DNA of 64,000 bases from VBAT01 sp036520835 (GTDB lineage Bacteria; Bacteroidota; Bacteroidia; Chitinophagales; Chitinophagaceae), in NCBI GenBank assembly GCA_036520835.1, contig DATDIX010000089.1, positions 1-64,000 of the forward strand, given 5' to 3'. Under the pieces are notes generated by a model. It was not told the DNA's origin. It saw only the letters and a program-made list of their open reading frames with translations, and did no database searches. Positions 15,334-22,424 of the stretch are shown here, in pieces (positions within the stretch are counted from its first letter, which is position 1; each line of letters opens with the position of its first letter). The translations under genes and the position numbers were made by a program.

Positions 15334-16230
15334 TTATCTCCTTCCGCCACCCGGGCCTCTTCCACCACCGCCACCACCGGGTGTACGACGTCTTTGTCCC
15401 CCTCCGGCGCCAGGACCACCCGGACCACGGCCTCTTCCGCCACGTCCGCCTTCAGCCTGCGCTTCAGCTTCCATTCTTGCTGCTTTTCTTTCTTTCTCAT
15501 CATCGCTCATTTCTTCTGTTTCTTCTTCTTTAGCCGCTTGTCTTTCAGCCAGGCCTTCTGCAATTGCAGCCGTAAGATAATTAGTGATGATAGCTATTGA
15601 TTTAGTTGCATCGTCATTGGCGGGAACGGCAAAATCAACTTTATTAGGATCACAGTTTGTATCTACCACTCCGAAAGTTGTGATACCAAGACGTTTTGCT
15701 TCGGCCAATGCAATATGCTCATGACCAATATCCACGATGAATAAAGCAGCAGGTACACGGCCCAGTTGAGCAATACCACCCAATACTTTTTCCATTTTAT
15801 CTTTGTCACGGCTTAAGGTCAGGCGTTCTTTTTTGGTGATGCTGTCAAATGAACCATCTCCCAGCATTTTTTCAATGCTCTGCATTTTCTTTACACTCTT
15901 ACGTACGGTATTGAAGTTGGTTAACATTCCACCTAACCACCTTTCTGTAACGAAGGGCATGTTTACACGACGGGCACATTCATTCACGATATCCTTAGCC
16001 TGTTTCTTAGTACCAACAAAGAGGATCTTTTTACCACTACGGGCAATCTGTTTCATTGCCGCCGCAGTTTCCTGCAGCGCTTCAACTGTTTTATTGAGGT
16101 CAATGATGTGGATACCTTTTTTCTCAGCAAAGATGTAAGGCAACATCTTGGGGTTCCACTTCTTTTTCAGGTGACCGAAGTGAACACCTGCGTCGAGAAG
16201 CTGCTGTTGTAAGGATGTATTATTTTCCAT
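15334..16230 (-). CDS. rpsB: 30S ribosomal protein S2 with Gly/Arg-rich C-terminal extension
   Basis: 298 aa. The S2 core is standard: LLDAGVHFGHLKKKWNPKM, YIFAEKKGIHIIDLNKT, ILFVGTKKQAKDIV, FVTERWLGGMLTNF, ALFIVDIGHEHIALAEAKRL and FAVPANDDATKSI. The core ends near residue 225. Beyond it come an acidic/charged helix (EEETEEMSDDEKERKAARME) and about 38 residues made almost only of Gly, Arg and Pro at the very C terminus. Most bacterial S2 proteins lack such a tail. Gly/Arg tails can bind RNA; the function here is unknown. The DNA reads smoothly, so the tail is not a frameshift product. The gene precedes tsf in the same transcript. Confidence 0.96.
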   Translation of the reverse strand: MENNTSLQQQLLDAGVHFGHLKKKWNPKMLPYIFAEKKGIHIIDLNKTVEALQETAAAMKQIARSGKKILFVGTKKQAKDIVNECARRVNMPFVTERWLGGMLTNFNTVRKSVKKMQSIEKMLGDGSFDSITKKERLTLSRDKDKMEKVLGGIAQLGRVPAALFIVDIGHEHIALAEAKRLGITTFGVVDTNCDPNKVDFAVPANDDATKSIAIITNYLTAAIAEGLAERQAAKEEETEEMSDDEKERKAARMEAEAQAEGGRGGRGRGPGGPGAGGGQRRRTPGGGGGGRGPGGGRR

Positions 16231-16241
16231 TTTTATTTTAA

Positions 16242-16332
16242 GCTTTTAGCTATTAGCTGTTAGCCGTTAGCAAGTGAAAAATTGAAATTATGTTGATGCC
16301 CGGCTAATAGCTAACAGCTAATAGCTAATGGC
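16242..16332. repeat. Inverted repeat built of 7-bp TTAGCYR-type units
   Basis: The left arm (16242-16272) and right arm (16300-16332) between rpsI and rpsB are near-complements of about 30 bases; an 18-base core (TAGCTATTAGCTGTTAGC) is perfect. Each arm has a 7-bp period (TTAGCTA, TTAGCTG, TTAGCCG). The same units recur upstream of metH (2048-2079) and just upstream of rpsI (ATTTAGCTTTTAGCTG, 16735-16750). The hairpin would lie in the rpsI-rpsB intercistronic RNA. Confidence 0.7.
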
Positions 16333-16338
16333 CTCATA

Positions 16339-16728
16339 TTAACGTTTTGAGAACTGGTAGCTTCTTCTTGCTTTCTTATGACCGAATTTCTTACGCTCTA
16401 CAGATCTTGGATCACGTTTCAGCAAACCTGCCGCTTTTAATGCAGGACGAAACTCCGGGTTCAGATCTACCAATACACGGGCAATGCCGAGCATGGCAGC
16501 TTCTGCTTGTCCTTTAGCTCCGCCACCACCGGCATTGATCTTTACATCAAATTTGCCGACAGCATCGATTGTTTTAAAAGGACGTTCCACCTGGTTCTGC
16601 AGGTACACCAGCGGAAAATATACTTTGTAGTCTTTATCGTTTACTGTGATCTTGCCATCTCCTTTGGAAAGGAAGATCCTTGTCACAGCTTCTTTACGAC
16701 GACCAACACTGACTTTTTGCTTTTCCAT
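16339..16728 (-). CDS. rpsI: 30S ribosomal protein S9
   Basis: 129 aa, full length. The N-terminal VSVGRRKEAVTRIFLSKGDG, the central INAGGGGAKGQAEAAMLGIA and the basic C terminus ending YQFSKR (S9 ends in Ser-Lys-Arg, where it reaches the P-site tRNA) identify it. It follows rplM by 24 bp, the universal L13-S9 operon order. The short spacer again carries a TAGC-type repeat unit. Confidence 0.98.
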   Translation of the reverse strand: MEKQKVSVGRRKEAVTRIFLSKGDGKITVNDKDYKVYFPLVYLQNQVERPFKTIDAVGKFDVKINAGGGGAKGQAEAAMLGIARVLVDLNPEFRPALKAAGLLKRDPRSVERKKFGHKKARRSYQFSKR

Positions 16729-16752
16729 TTTATATTTAGCTTTTAGCTGTTT

Positions 16753-17196
16753 TTAAAATTTTAAATCTTTTGGTTGTTGCGGTCCGTGAGGATGATTGGC
16801 GCCAACGTACACAAATAATTTTTTGTACATCTTGCGACCCAGACGGTTTTTAGGGAGCATTCCTTTTACCGCTCTTTCAATAACAACCTCGGGGCGACGC
16901 TTCTGCAGGTTAGCTGCTGTTTCTTCCTTCCGTCCGCCTGGGTAACCGGTGAAGTGGTCGTAGATCTTTTGTTCTAGTTTGTTGCCTGTGAAAACAACTT
17001 TTTCTGCATTGATCACCACGATATAATCGCCGGTGTCAACGTGAGGGGTGTAGTATGCTTTGTTCTTACCGCGAAGGATCGCAGCGATCTTGGCACACAT
17101 ACGCCCAACGGTTTGATTAGTACCGTCAACAACCCACCAGGTACGTTGTACGGTAGCCTCGTTCGCATGTTTGGTAGTAAAATGTAATTTGCTCAT
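16753..17196 (-). CDS. rplM: 50S ribosomal protein L13
   Basis: 147 aa, full length. L13 elements seen are WWVVDGTNQTVGRMCAKIAA, LRGKNKAYYTPHVDTGDYIV, the GRKEETAANLQKRRPEVV block and VKGMLPKNRLGRKMYKKLFV. It is an early-assembly 50S protein. First gene of the rplM-rpsI-rpsB-tsf transcript. The box TATCTTCG (7 of 8 to TAnnTTTG) lies about 50 bp upstream on the minus strand, near 17254-17261, and is the likely promoter. Confidence 0.98.
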   Translation of the reverse strand: MSKLHFTTKHANEATVQRTWWVVDGTNQTVGRMCAKIAAILRGKNKAYYTPHVDTGDYIVVINAEKVVFTGNKLEQKIYDHFTGYPGGRKEETAANLQKRRPEVVIERAVKGMLPKNRLGRKMYKKLFVYVGANHPHGPQQPKDLKF

Positions 17197-17288
17197 TTTG
17201 ATCTTTGTTTGTGGCTGCCGCTATCCCGGCAAACCGATTTTTAAAATGGGTGGCGAAGATAGGATTGGGAGATTTATTAACCTAAAAA

Positions 17289-17317
17289 TTGGAGTGGTAA
17301 TTTTAATACTAGCTTTG
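17289..17317 (+). promoter_or_regulatory. Candidate promoter of the toxin-antitoxin operon
   Basis: TTG (17289-17291), an 18-bp spacer and a perfect TAnnTTTG box (TAGCTTTG, 17310-17317). It would give a long leader of about 210 bases that contains the two small inverted repeats at 17347-17389. Confidence 0.45.
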
Positions 17318-17514
17318 TAACAAATTGTTTATCAATAAAAATTTTGTCATTTAAAATAAATGACTTTGGAAAGTTGGCAAATTACCAACCCTGGCTTATC
17401 TTGCAGCTATCCAAAATTCTTAGAAAGATTAGTTTATCGAAAAAACCAACGGTAAGCGTTGTACTTGTCTATTCACTATTGTAACTGAAACAATGGCGTG
17501 CAACCTGATTATTA

Positions 17515-17528
17515 ACTCTAAAAAGAGT
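17515..17528. promoter_or_regulatory. Candidate operator next to the toxin start
   Basis: ACTCT-AAAA-AGAGT is a perfect inverted repeat ending four bases before the toxin ATG. Antitoxins of this type usually repress their own operon by binding such palindromes; binding here is inferred. Confidence 0.35.
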
Positions 17529-17532
17529 CAAT

Positions 17533-17826
17533 ATGCTTATCGTTTATTTAGAAAAATTGAATGCTTTTGCGAAAAACCATGCTAACGCAAGAAAAAGTTT
17601 AGCTGTTTGGAAAATGGTTGTTGAAAAAGTAACCTGGAAAAACAAACAAGATGTTTTAGATGATTTTCCTAAAGCTAAAATGATAAAGAACAACCGGGCC
17701 CGGTTCGAGATCGTTCACAATACCTACAGATTAATTGCACAAATTCAATATGAGAATGAGATAGTCGAAATACGATTCATTGGTACACACAATGAATATG
17801 ATAAAATAGACCCTGAAACAATTTAA
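17533..17826 (+). CDS. higB: HigB-family mRNA-interferase toxin
   Basis: 97 aa, matching the HigB_toxin family (PF09907), ribosome-associated RNases of the RelE fold. Seen are the early FAKNHANARKSLAVW helix, the WKNKQDVLDDFPKAKMIKNN segment, RARFEIVHNTYRLIAQIQYE in the sheet, and the C-terminal VEIRFIGTHNEYDKID, where the His and Tyr are the usual catalytic end of the family. The antitoxin gene starts two bases after the stop, and toxin-before-antitoxin order is the HigBA hallmark. The pair lies between ribosomal and metabolic genes, a typical insertion site for such modules. Confidence 0.9.
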   Translation: MLIVYLEKLNAFAKNHANARKSLAVWKMVVEKVTWKNKQDVLDDFPKAKMIKNNRARFEIVHNTYRLIAQIQYENEIVEIRFIGTHNEYDKIDPETI

Positions 17827-17828
17827 TT

Positions 17829-18200
17829 ATGAAACAATGGTTTCTCATAGAAAATGAAGCAGACTACAAAAAAGCAACGACCAGGTTTGAAGAAATAAGA
17901 GAGGCCCAAAAAGGTTCAGAAGAACATAAGGAAATGCTTCTCCTTGCACATCTTATTAATAAATATGAAGAAGATAAATGGGACATTCCTGAAGTTGACC
18001 CGATAGAGTATATCAAGATTAGAATGGAAGACTTTGGCTACAGTGCTTCTGACCTTGCTAAAGAATATGGCGATAAAGGAACAGTGAGCAAAGTGCTGAA
18101 TTATAAACAACCTCTTTCTCTAACTATGATCCGTAAATTCAGTAAGCTTCTCAGGATACCTGCTGACGCCCTTACAAAAGAATATAAGCTGAACATATAA
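17829..18200 (+). CDS. higA: HigA-type antitoxin, XRE helix-turn-helix
   Basis: 123 aa. The N-terminal half is a long charged helix region (ATTRFEEIREAQKGSEEHKE). The C-terminal half carries an XRE-type helix-turn-helix (MEDFGYSASDLAKEYGDKGT plus VSKVLNYKQPLSLTMIRKFS) as in HigA/YgjM antitoxins that neutralise HigB and repress the operon. It is coupled to the toxin (two-base gap). Its TAA overlaps the ATG of the HD-domain gene (TAATG), so that gene may be translated from the same message. Confidence 0.88.
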   Translation: MKQWFLIENEADYKKATTRFEEIREAQKGSEEHKEMLLLAHLINKYEEDKWDIPEVDPIEYIKIRMEDFGYSASDLAKEYGDKGTVSKVLNYKQPLSLTMIRKFSKLLRIPADALTKEYKLNI

Positions 18201-18802
18201 TGTCAACCCATCTTCTCAATCGTTCGACTTTCGGCGATCCCAAAAACTCGGGCAATTTAATACCCCTCGAAGAAGCCCATGCCTTATTAAATGAATGGGT
18301 GCCCAATGAACGGCTGCGCCTGCATATGAAACAGGTAGCCGCCGTGATGAAAGCCTGGGCAATAGAAAAAGAAAGCGCAGATCCAGCAACAGCTTTGAAA
18401 TGGGAACTCGCCGGTTTATTACATGATGCCGATTGGGAAAAATATCCCGATGATCATTGCCGCATCATTATTGAAGAACTGGAAAAAAGAAATATTGATC
18501 CTGATGTGATCCGGTGTATCGCTTCACATGGGCCTGGTTATTTTGGTGTAGAGCCAGTCAGTAAAATGGACAAGATGATATATGCCATAGATGAACTTTC
18601 CGGTTTTGTTCATGCCGCTGCATTAATAAGACCAACACGATATGAAGGACTGGAAGTAAAAAGTGTATTAAAAAGATTAAAGACGCCTTCCTTTGCCGCC
18701 CAGGTAAACCGGGATGACATCACTGATGCCATATCAAGAATTGATGTATCGCTGGAAGAACTGATACAATTTATTATCGACCACCAGCAAAACGTGGTAT
18801 AG
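18200..18802 (+). CDS. HD-domain hydrolase
   Basis: 200 aa with an HD metal-dependent phosphohydrolase domain: LHMKQVAAVMKAWA (first His), GLLHDADWEKYPDDH (the HD pair) and CIASHGPGYFG (later His), then a conserved Asp in MIYAIDELSGFVHAA. It is cytoplasmic; family members cleave nucleotides or other phosphate esters, but the substrate is unknown. The start at 18200 overlaps the antitoxin stop. The first about 20 residues (MSTHLLNRSTFGD) are not conserved-looking, so a later start is possible, though no other Met comes before the domain begins. It probably belongs to the chromosomal background rather than to the toxin-antitoxin unit. Confidence 0.8.
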   Translation: MSTHLLNRSTFGDPKNSGNLIPLEEAHALLNEWVPNERLRLHMKQVAAVMKAWAIEKESADPATALKWELAGLLHDADWEKYPDDHCRIIIEELEKRNIDPDVIRCIASHGPGYFGVEPVSKMDKMIYAIDELSGFVHAAALIRPTRYEGLEVKSVLKRLKTPSFAAQVNRDDITDAISRIDVSLEELIQFIIDHQQNVV

Positions 18803-18847
18803 ATATAATGCCGGCATTTTGTTCCTTATTAATAACCGGATCAATGC

Positions 18848-19801
18848 ATGAAAAAGATACTTTGTATAGGAGAAGCGCTGATCGATATGATCTGCACAGA
18901 TAAAGCCAGTTCATTATCAGATGGCTGCCATTTTTTAAAAAAACCCGGCGGCGCTCCCCTGAATGTTGCAGCTGCTATTGCCGCATTGGGTGGTAAAGCA
19001 GAACTGGTGGCCAAAGTTGGTATCGATCCTTTTGGGAGTCACCTGGTCAGTGTAATGCAGGAATTCAATATTAACACCAAATGGGTATTACAGGATCCAT
19101 CGCATTTTACCACTTTTGCTTTCGTATCACTTATGGAAAATGGTGAACGTGATTTTTATTTCAACCGCGGGGCCGATGGTCAGTTGAGCGAGGAAGAAAC
19201 AGGCGCCATTGACCTGGATGAATTCTCGATCGTTCATTTTGGTTCGGCAACCGCTTTTCTACCCGGGCCATTGCAAGCCGCTTACCGTGGACTAATGCAA
19301 AAATGTTTACAAAAAAATGTCCTTGTCAGTTTTGATCCTAATTACCGGCATCTTTTGTTCCGGGACAATGTGCAGACTTTTATCGATCAATCCTGGAATT
19401 TTATCCATAGTTGTCATTTATTTAAATTAAGTGACGAAGAGGCAATGCTCATAACAGGCAAATCAACTTTGCCGGATGCTGTTGGGTCGTTGCTTCAAAA
19501 AACAACGGCGATCTTTACCGTTACACTAGGAAAAGAAGGAACTCTGCTTGGACTAAACGGTACGACAACTATCATTCCCAGCATAGAAATAAAACCCGTT
19601 GATACTACGGGCGCCGGTGATGCTTTTGTGGGAGCTCTATTATATCAATTAAGTTCACTCCCGGCAAAACAGGTCTTGCAGTTAACCACTGACGACTGGA
19701 AACAGCTTATTCTTAATGCAAACAAGGCGGGGGCACGTACCTGCGAGTATCTCGGCGCTATGGAAGCATTTAAACACCTGAGCAATGATATTTTCAATTA
19801 A
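18848..19801 (+). CDS. PfkB-family sugar kinase, fructokinase-like
   Basis: 317 aa, ribokinase fold. The first signature is GGAPLNVAAAIAALGGKAEL, and the second is the catalytic DTTGAGDAFVGALLYQL with Asp as base and the GAGD anion hole. The N terminus (ILCIGEALIDMICTD) and FDPNYRHLLF match fructokinases of the ScrK type (ATP + fructose to fructose 6-phosphate). Exact sugar specificity cannot be decided by eye. It lies 45 bp after the HD gene and is convergent with the DUF3179 gene. Confidence 0.85.
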   Translation: MKKILCIGEALIDMICTDKASSLSDGCHFLKKPGGAPLNVAAAIAALGGKAELVAKVGIDPFGSHLVSVMQEFNINTKWVLQDPSHFTTFAFVSLMENGERDFYFNRGADGQLSEEETGAIDLDEFSIVHFGSATAFLPGPLQAAYRGLMQKCLQKNVLVSFDPNYRHLLFRDNVQTFIDQSWNFIHSCHLFKLSDEEAMLITGKSTLPDAVGSLLQKTTAIFTVTLGKEGTLLGLNGTTTIIPSIEIKPVDTTGAGDAFVGALLYQLSSLPAKQVLQLTTDDWKQLILNANKAGARTCEYLGAMEAFKHLSNDIFN

Positions 19802-19829
19802 TAAAAAGTTTGAAAGATCAATGCTGCTG

Positions 19830-20972
19830 TTACTCTTGTTTCCTTGTCGCGGGATTAAATGTTCGCCAGCTATGCCAGAACTCCTGGTAAGCGGGTAAAG
19901 GTTTCAATGAATAACTGGTATCAATCCCTTTACCATCTATCCGGAAACGACGCTCATTATAAAAAATGGTATCATTGGCTAAAGAAAACCGGGCATCACC
20001 CCCTGGTCTTTCGAAAGCAAAGAAGCTTTTCTTATCTGTTGACAGTACCAGCAATAATGGTGTACTTCCTATTGTATCCTGTATGATGCCTTCTGAATAC
20101 AACCGGTTCCAGTCGTAGGCTTTTCTTTCTGTGCCTGTTTTTACACCTATCACCCATGATTTATTTTTCCAGGAAAGACTGTCGGTACCCGTCAGCCTGC
20201 TCCTGCTTTCACCTGTTTCAAACTTCATCGTGCTGTCATAGGATTGAAGAAATGCAGGATCAGCCTGCATGATGTATGAGCTGGGATTCATCCGCAACCA
20301 ATTTGCCAATGAAGTTTGCATACTGAAAACTTCTGGTAATTGCTGTCCTTTCAGCGGACCCGTAATCGCCTCTCCATTTACCTGTCTCCACCAACTCTTT
20401 GTAGTTGCATCTTCAAACATCGCATTAAAATGATCCATGCCAACTAATCTGAATTTTTCAGGCTGGCCATTGACAACCGGCTCAAAGACACGACCAGTCC
20501 TGCATACCGTGCAGTAAGTAATGATCATGGGTTTGCCTCCCACGGAATCCTGCACCTGGTGATGGTAACCCAAAAACTGTATAGGATAAGCCTTGGCTTC
20601 CCCGTTATTAATTACACCAATCACCAGCCTGTTCGTGTCTACCTGGTTAGCCGAAACGTTTACCATTAATAGTTTTTCGGGCTGGTAGAACATATGATCA
20701 GCTGCCATTTTAAAATTGATCATATATACCACAGCAGCTACCAACGCAAGAGGAATGAATAATAACCATTTTCTCTTCCAATGAGATTTGAATAGCCCGA
20801 TTATGATCATCACGCCGAATAACACCCGGAACACCCAACGCCATTTATACAGGAAATAAGCTACGTCAATACTATTCATTTCCTGGCTACCGGGCATGGG
20901 CATGATGAAGTAAACATTTAATATTTCAAAGACCAGTAACCCGGCCAAGCCCAACCAAAAAAATTTTTTCAT
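19830..20972 (-). CDS. DUF3179 domain membrane protein
   Basis: 380 aa. Three hydrophobic segments occupy the N-terminal quarter (about residues 4-22, 48-64 and 70-88). The soluble part is DUF3179, with its mark YCTVCRTGRVFEP (CxxC, about residues 153-165) after QFLGYHHQVQD, and MDHFNAMFEDATTKSWWRQV plus GEAITGPLKGQQL. The family function is unknown; the CxxC and conserved His suggest metal or haem binding, as inference. The outer-membrane barrel gene lies 165 bp upstream in the same direction, so they may work together. A TAAGTTTT box lies near 21000. Confidence 0.85.
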   Translation of the reverse strand: MKKFFWLGLAGLLVFEILNVYFIMPMPGSQEMNSIDVAYFLYKWRWVFRVLFGVMIIIGLFKSHWKRKWLLFIPLALVAAVVYMINFKMAADHMFYQPEKLLMVNVSANQVDTNRLVIGVINNGEAKAYPIQFLGYHHQVQDSVGGKPMIITYCTVCRTGRVFEPVVNGQPEKFRLVGMDHFNAMFEDATTKSWWRQVNGEAITGPLKGQQLPEVFSMQTSLANWLRMNPSSYIMQADPAFLQSYDSTMKFETGESRSRLTGTDSLSWKNKSWVIGVKTGTERKAYDWNRLYSEGIIQDTIGSTPLLLVLSTDKKSFFAFERPGGDARFSLANDTIFYNERRFRIDGKGIDTSYSLKPLPAYQEFWHSWRTFNPATRKQE

Positions 20973-21137
20973 GCTGTTCTTTTATATATCAAAAACTTAG
21001 TAACAGGTAATCAACCAGGAAAAAAAATGGCGTTAGTAAAGAATTACCACGCCGTGAATGCTTATTGCTAAAAAAATTCATCCGCGTTACTGCTATAGTT
21101 CCGCGAATTACGTAATGGCCGTATTCTTTTTTCCTTG

Positions 21138-22205
21138 TCAAAGGCGAAAAGAAACACCGGCACTTATAAGATAATCTGCAAATGCCGCATCACCCTGAAC
21201 ATATACACCTGTATCGGCAGTACGGCGTTTGTCTGAATCACTTTGTGTACGATTTCTTTTCAGTGCAACCGGAACAGCAAGATTGACACTGATCTTTTTA
21301 GCTACAAAGGTTACAGCCGGTTCGGCTGAAATAATATAACCCGGTCTCCTGAAGCCACGGCTTCCGCCAATCAGGTCTTCTGAAGGAAGCCCTTCTATCC
21401 GGACGCCTCCTGAAAAATTAAATTTGCTGACCATATAGCTCAGCCCCGCCCGGGCCATGAAAAGATCAGGAACACTCATTACATCTGTATTGTATTTTTT
21501 GGCGGTTGCCGATGGCGTACCTCCACGGGCAGTAGAGGTTCCATTCACTTCCCGCGGATTGGTCAAATAGAAACAACTGGCATAGACCCCCAGTTTATGA
21601 CTGAAATTATAAAAGCTGTTCAGTTCAAAAGTTATACCGGTACCTCCATCGCCTGGCTGAATGGATTGATCAACGGGCCCCAGCACACTTGAATCCGCCT
21701 TTTTATAAAAGTAATCCTGGTAATTAAAAATACCTGTTGGCAGCTTGATCCCTAATCCCAGTTGCAGATTTCCCTTGTGTGATTTGGCAGGATCAAACAT
21801 CCATCGGTACGCTGCTACACGGATATCGCCGATACCAAAAGAGTGAGTGGAATGTCTTGTCTGGCCATCATGCTCATACAGGGAAGAACGTGCAAAACTC
21901 ATAACGGGCAGTACCAGTGCAAGCGACCACCTGGAATTAAATGTCCGGGTAGCCGTAATATCAAGCTCATAGGCATGATTGATCACATTGCTATGCTCTT
22001 CCTCCCGGTGTTTTTGCTCCTCGGTACCTACAAAATGTTTATAGGATTTATAATACCGGTTATTGAGGTTCATGTCCCACCCTTTCAGATCAGTAGGACG
22101 GGAACAAACACCTGTTGTGCCTTTGATGGCCACACAACCTTGTGCATTTGTTTTTATTTGCATCACTGCAAATAAGAAAAGGAGAAGTGCATAAACGTGT
22201 TTCAT
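21138..22205 (-). CDS. Outer-membrane beta-barrel protein
   Basis: 355 aa with signal peptide (MKHVYALLLFLFAVMQIKTNAQ). The mature protein alternates hydrophobic and polar residues in many 8-12-residue strands and ends in ISAGVSFRL, a typical barrel C terminus with an aromatic in the last strands. It resembles 'transporter' barrels of the PF13557 (phenol-degradation MetA) type. Motifs such as WSLALVLPVMSFARSSLYEH and LQLGLGIKLPTGIFNYQDY support this. The substrate is unknown. It is upstream of, and in the same direction as, the DUF3179 gene. The downstream-facing gap to 22425 (219 bp) holds nothing I can assign. Confidence 0.75.
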   Translation of the reverse strand: MKHVYALLLFLFAVMQIKTNAQGCVAIKGTTGVCSRPTDLKGWDMNLNNRYYKSYKHFVGTEEQKHREEEHSNVINHAYELDITATRTFNSRWSLALVLPVMSFARSSLYEHDGQTRHSTHSFGIGDIRVAAYRWMFDPAKSHKGNLQLGLGIKLPTGIFNYQDYFYKKADSSVLGPVDQSIQPGDGGTGITFELNSFYNFSHKLGVYASCFYLTNPREVNGTSTARGGTPSATAKKYNTDVMSVPDLFMARAGLSYMVSKFNFSGGVRIEGLPSEDLIGGSRGFRRPGYIISAEPAVTFVAKKISVNLAVPVALKRNRTQSDSDKRRTADTGVYVQGDAAFADYLISAGVSFRL

Positions 22206-22424
22206 AATTGATTTTGGCTATATATGCTGATTTTTTACTTTTTACCGGATGTATTAATTAGTTATTCATCTTTTATGCCCCTTCAGCACTTTCGAAAACA
22301 AATGCTCCCTACTGTAGTGCTGGTTAGAAGCGAAGAAAATTTGTTAGCCCTCGCTATTAAAATCACCTGTCCGGGTACCTGCTTTGAAGATAACGATTTT
22401 TACCCTTTTATCAATACCGGGCAT

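Larger units (their letters stand above)
17197..17532. other. Divergent intergenic region rplM / toxin-antitoxin
   Basis: A 336-bp AT-rich gap. It holds the presumed rplM promoter near 17254-17261 on the minus strand and a plus-strand promoter at 17289-17317. It also has two small inverted repeats (TCATTTA-AAA-TAAATGA at 17347-17363; GTTGG-CAAATTA-CCAAC at about 17373-17389) and the ACTCT/AGAGT repeat before the toxin gene. No gene is seen. Confidence 0.5.

Noticed and set aside
14978..15580. 200-codon open frame on the plus strand across tsf and rpsB
   Set aside because: It is antisense to two certain genes, and its Pro-rich run is the reverse reading of the Gly/Arg-rich S2 tail.
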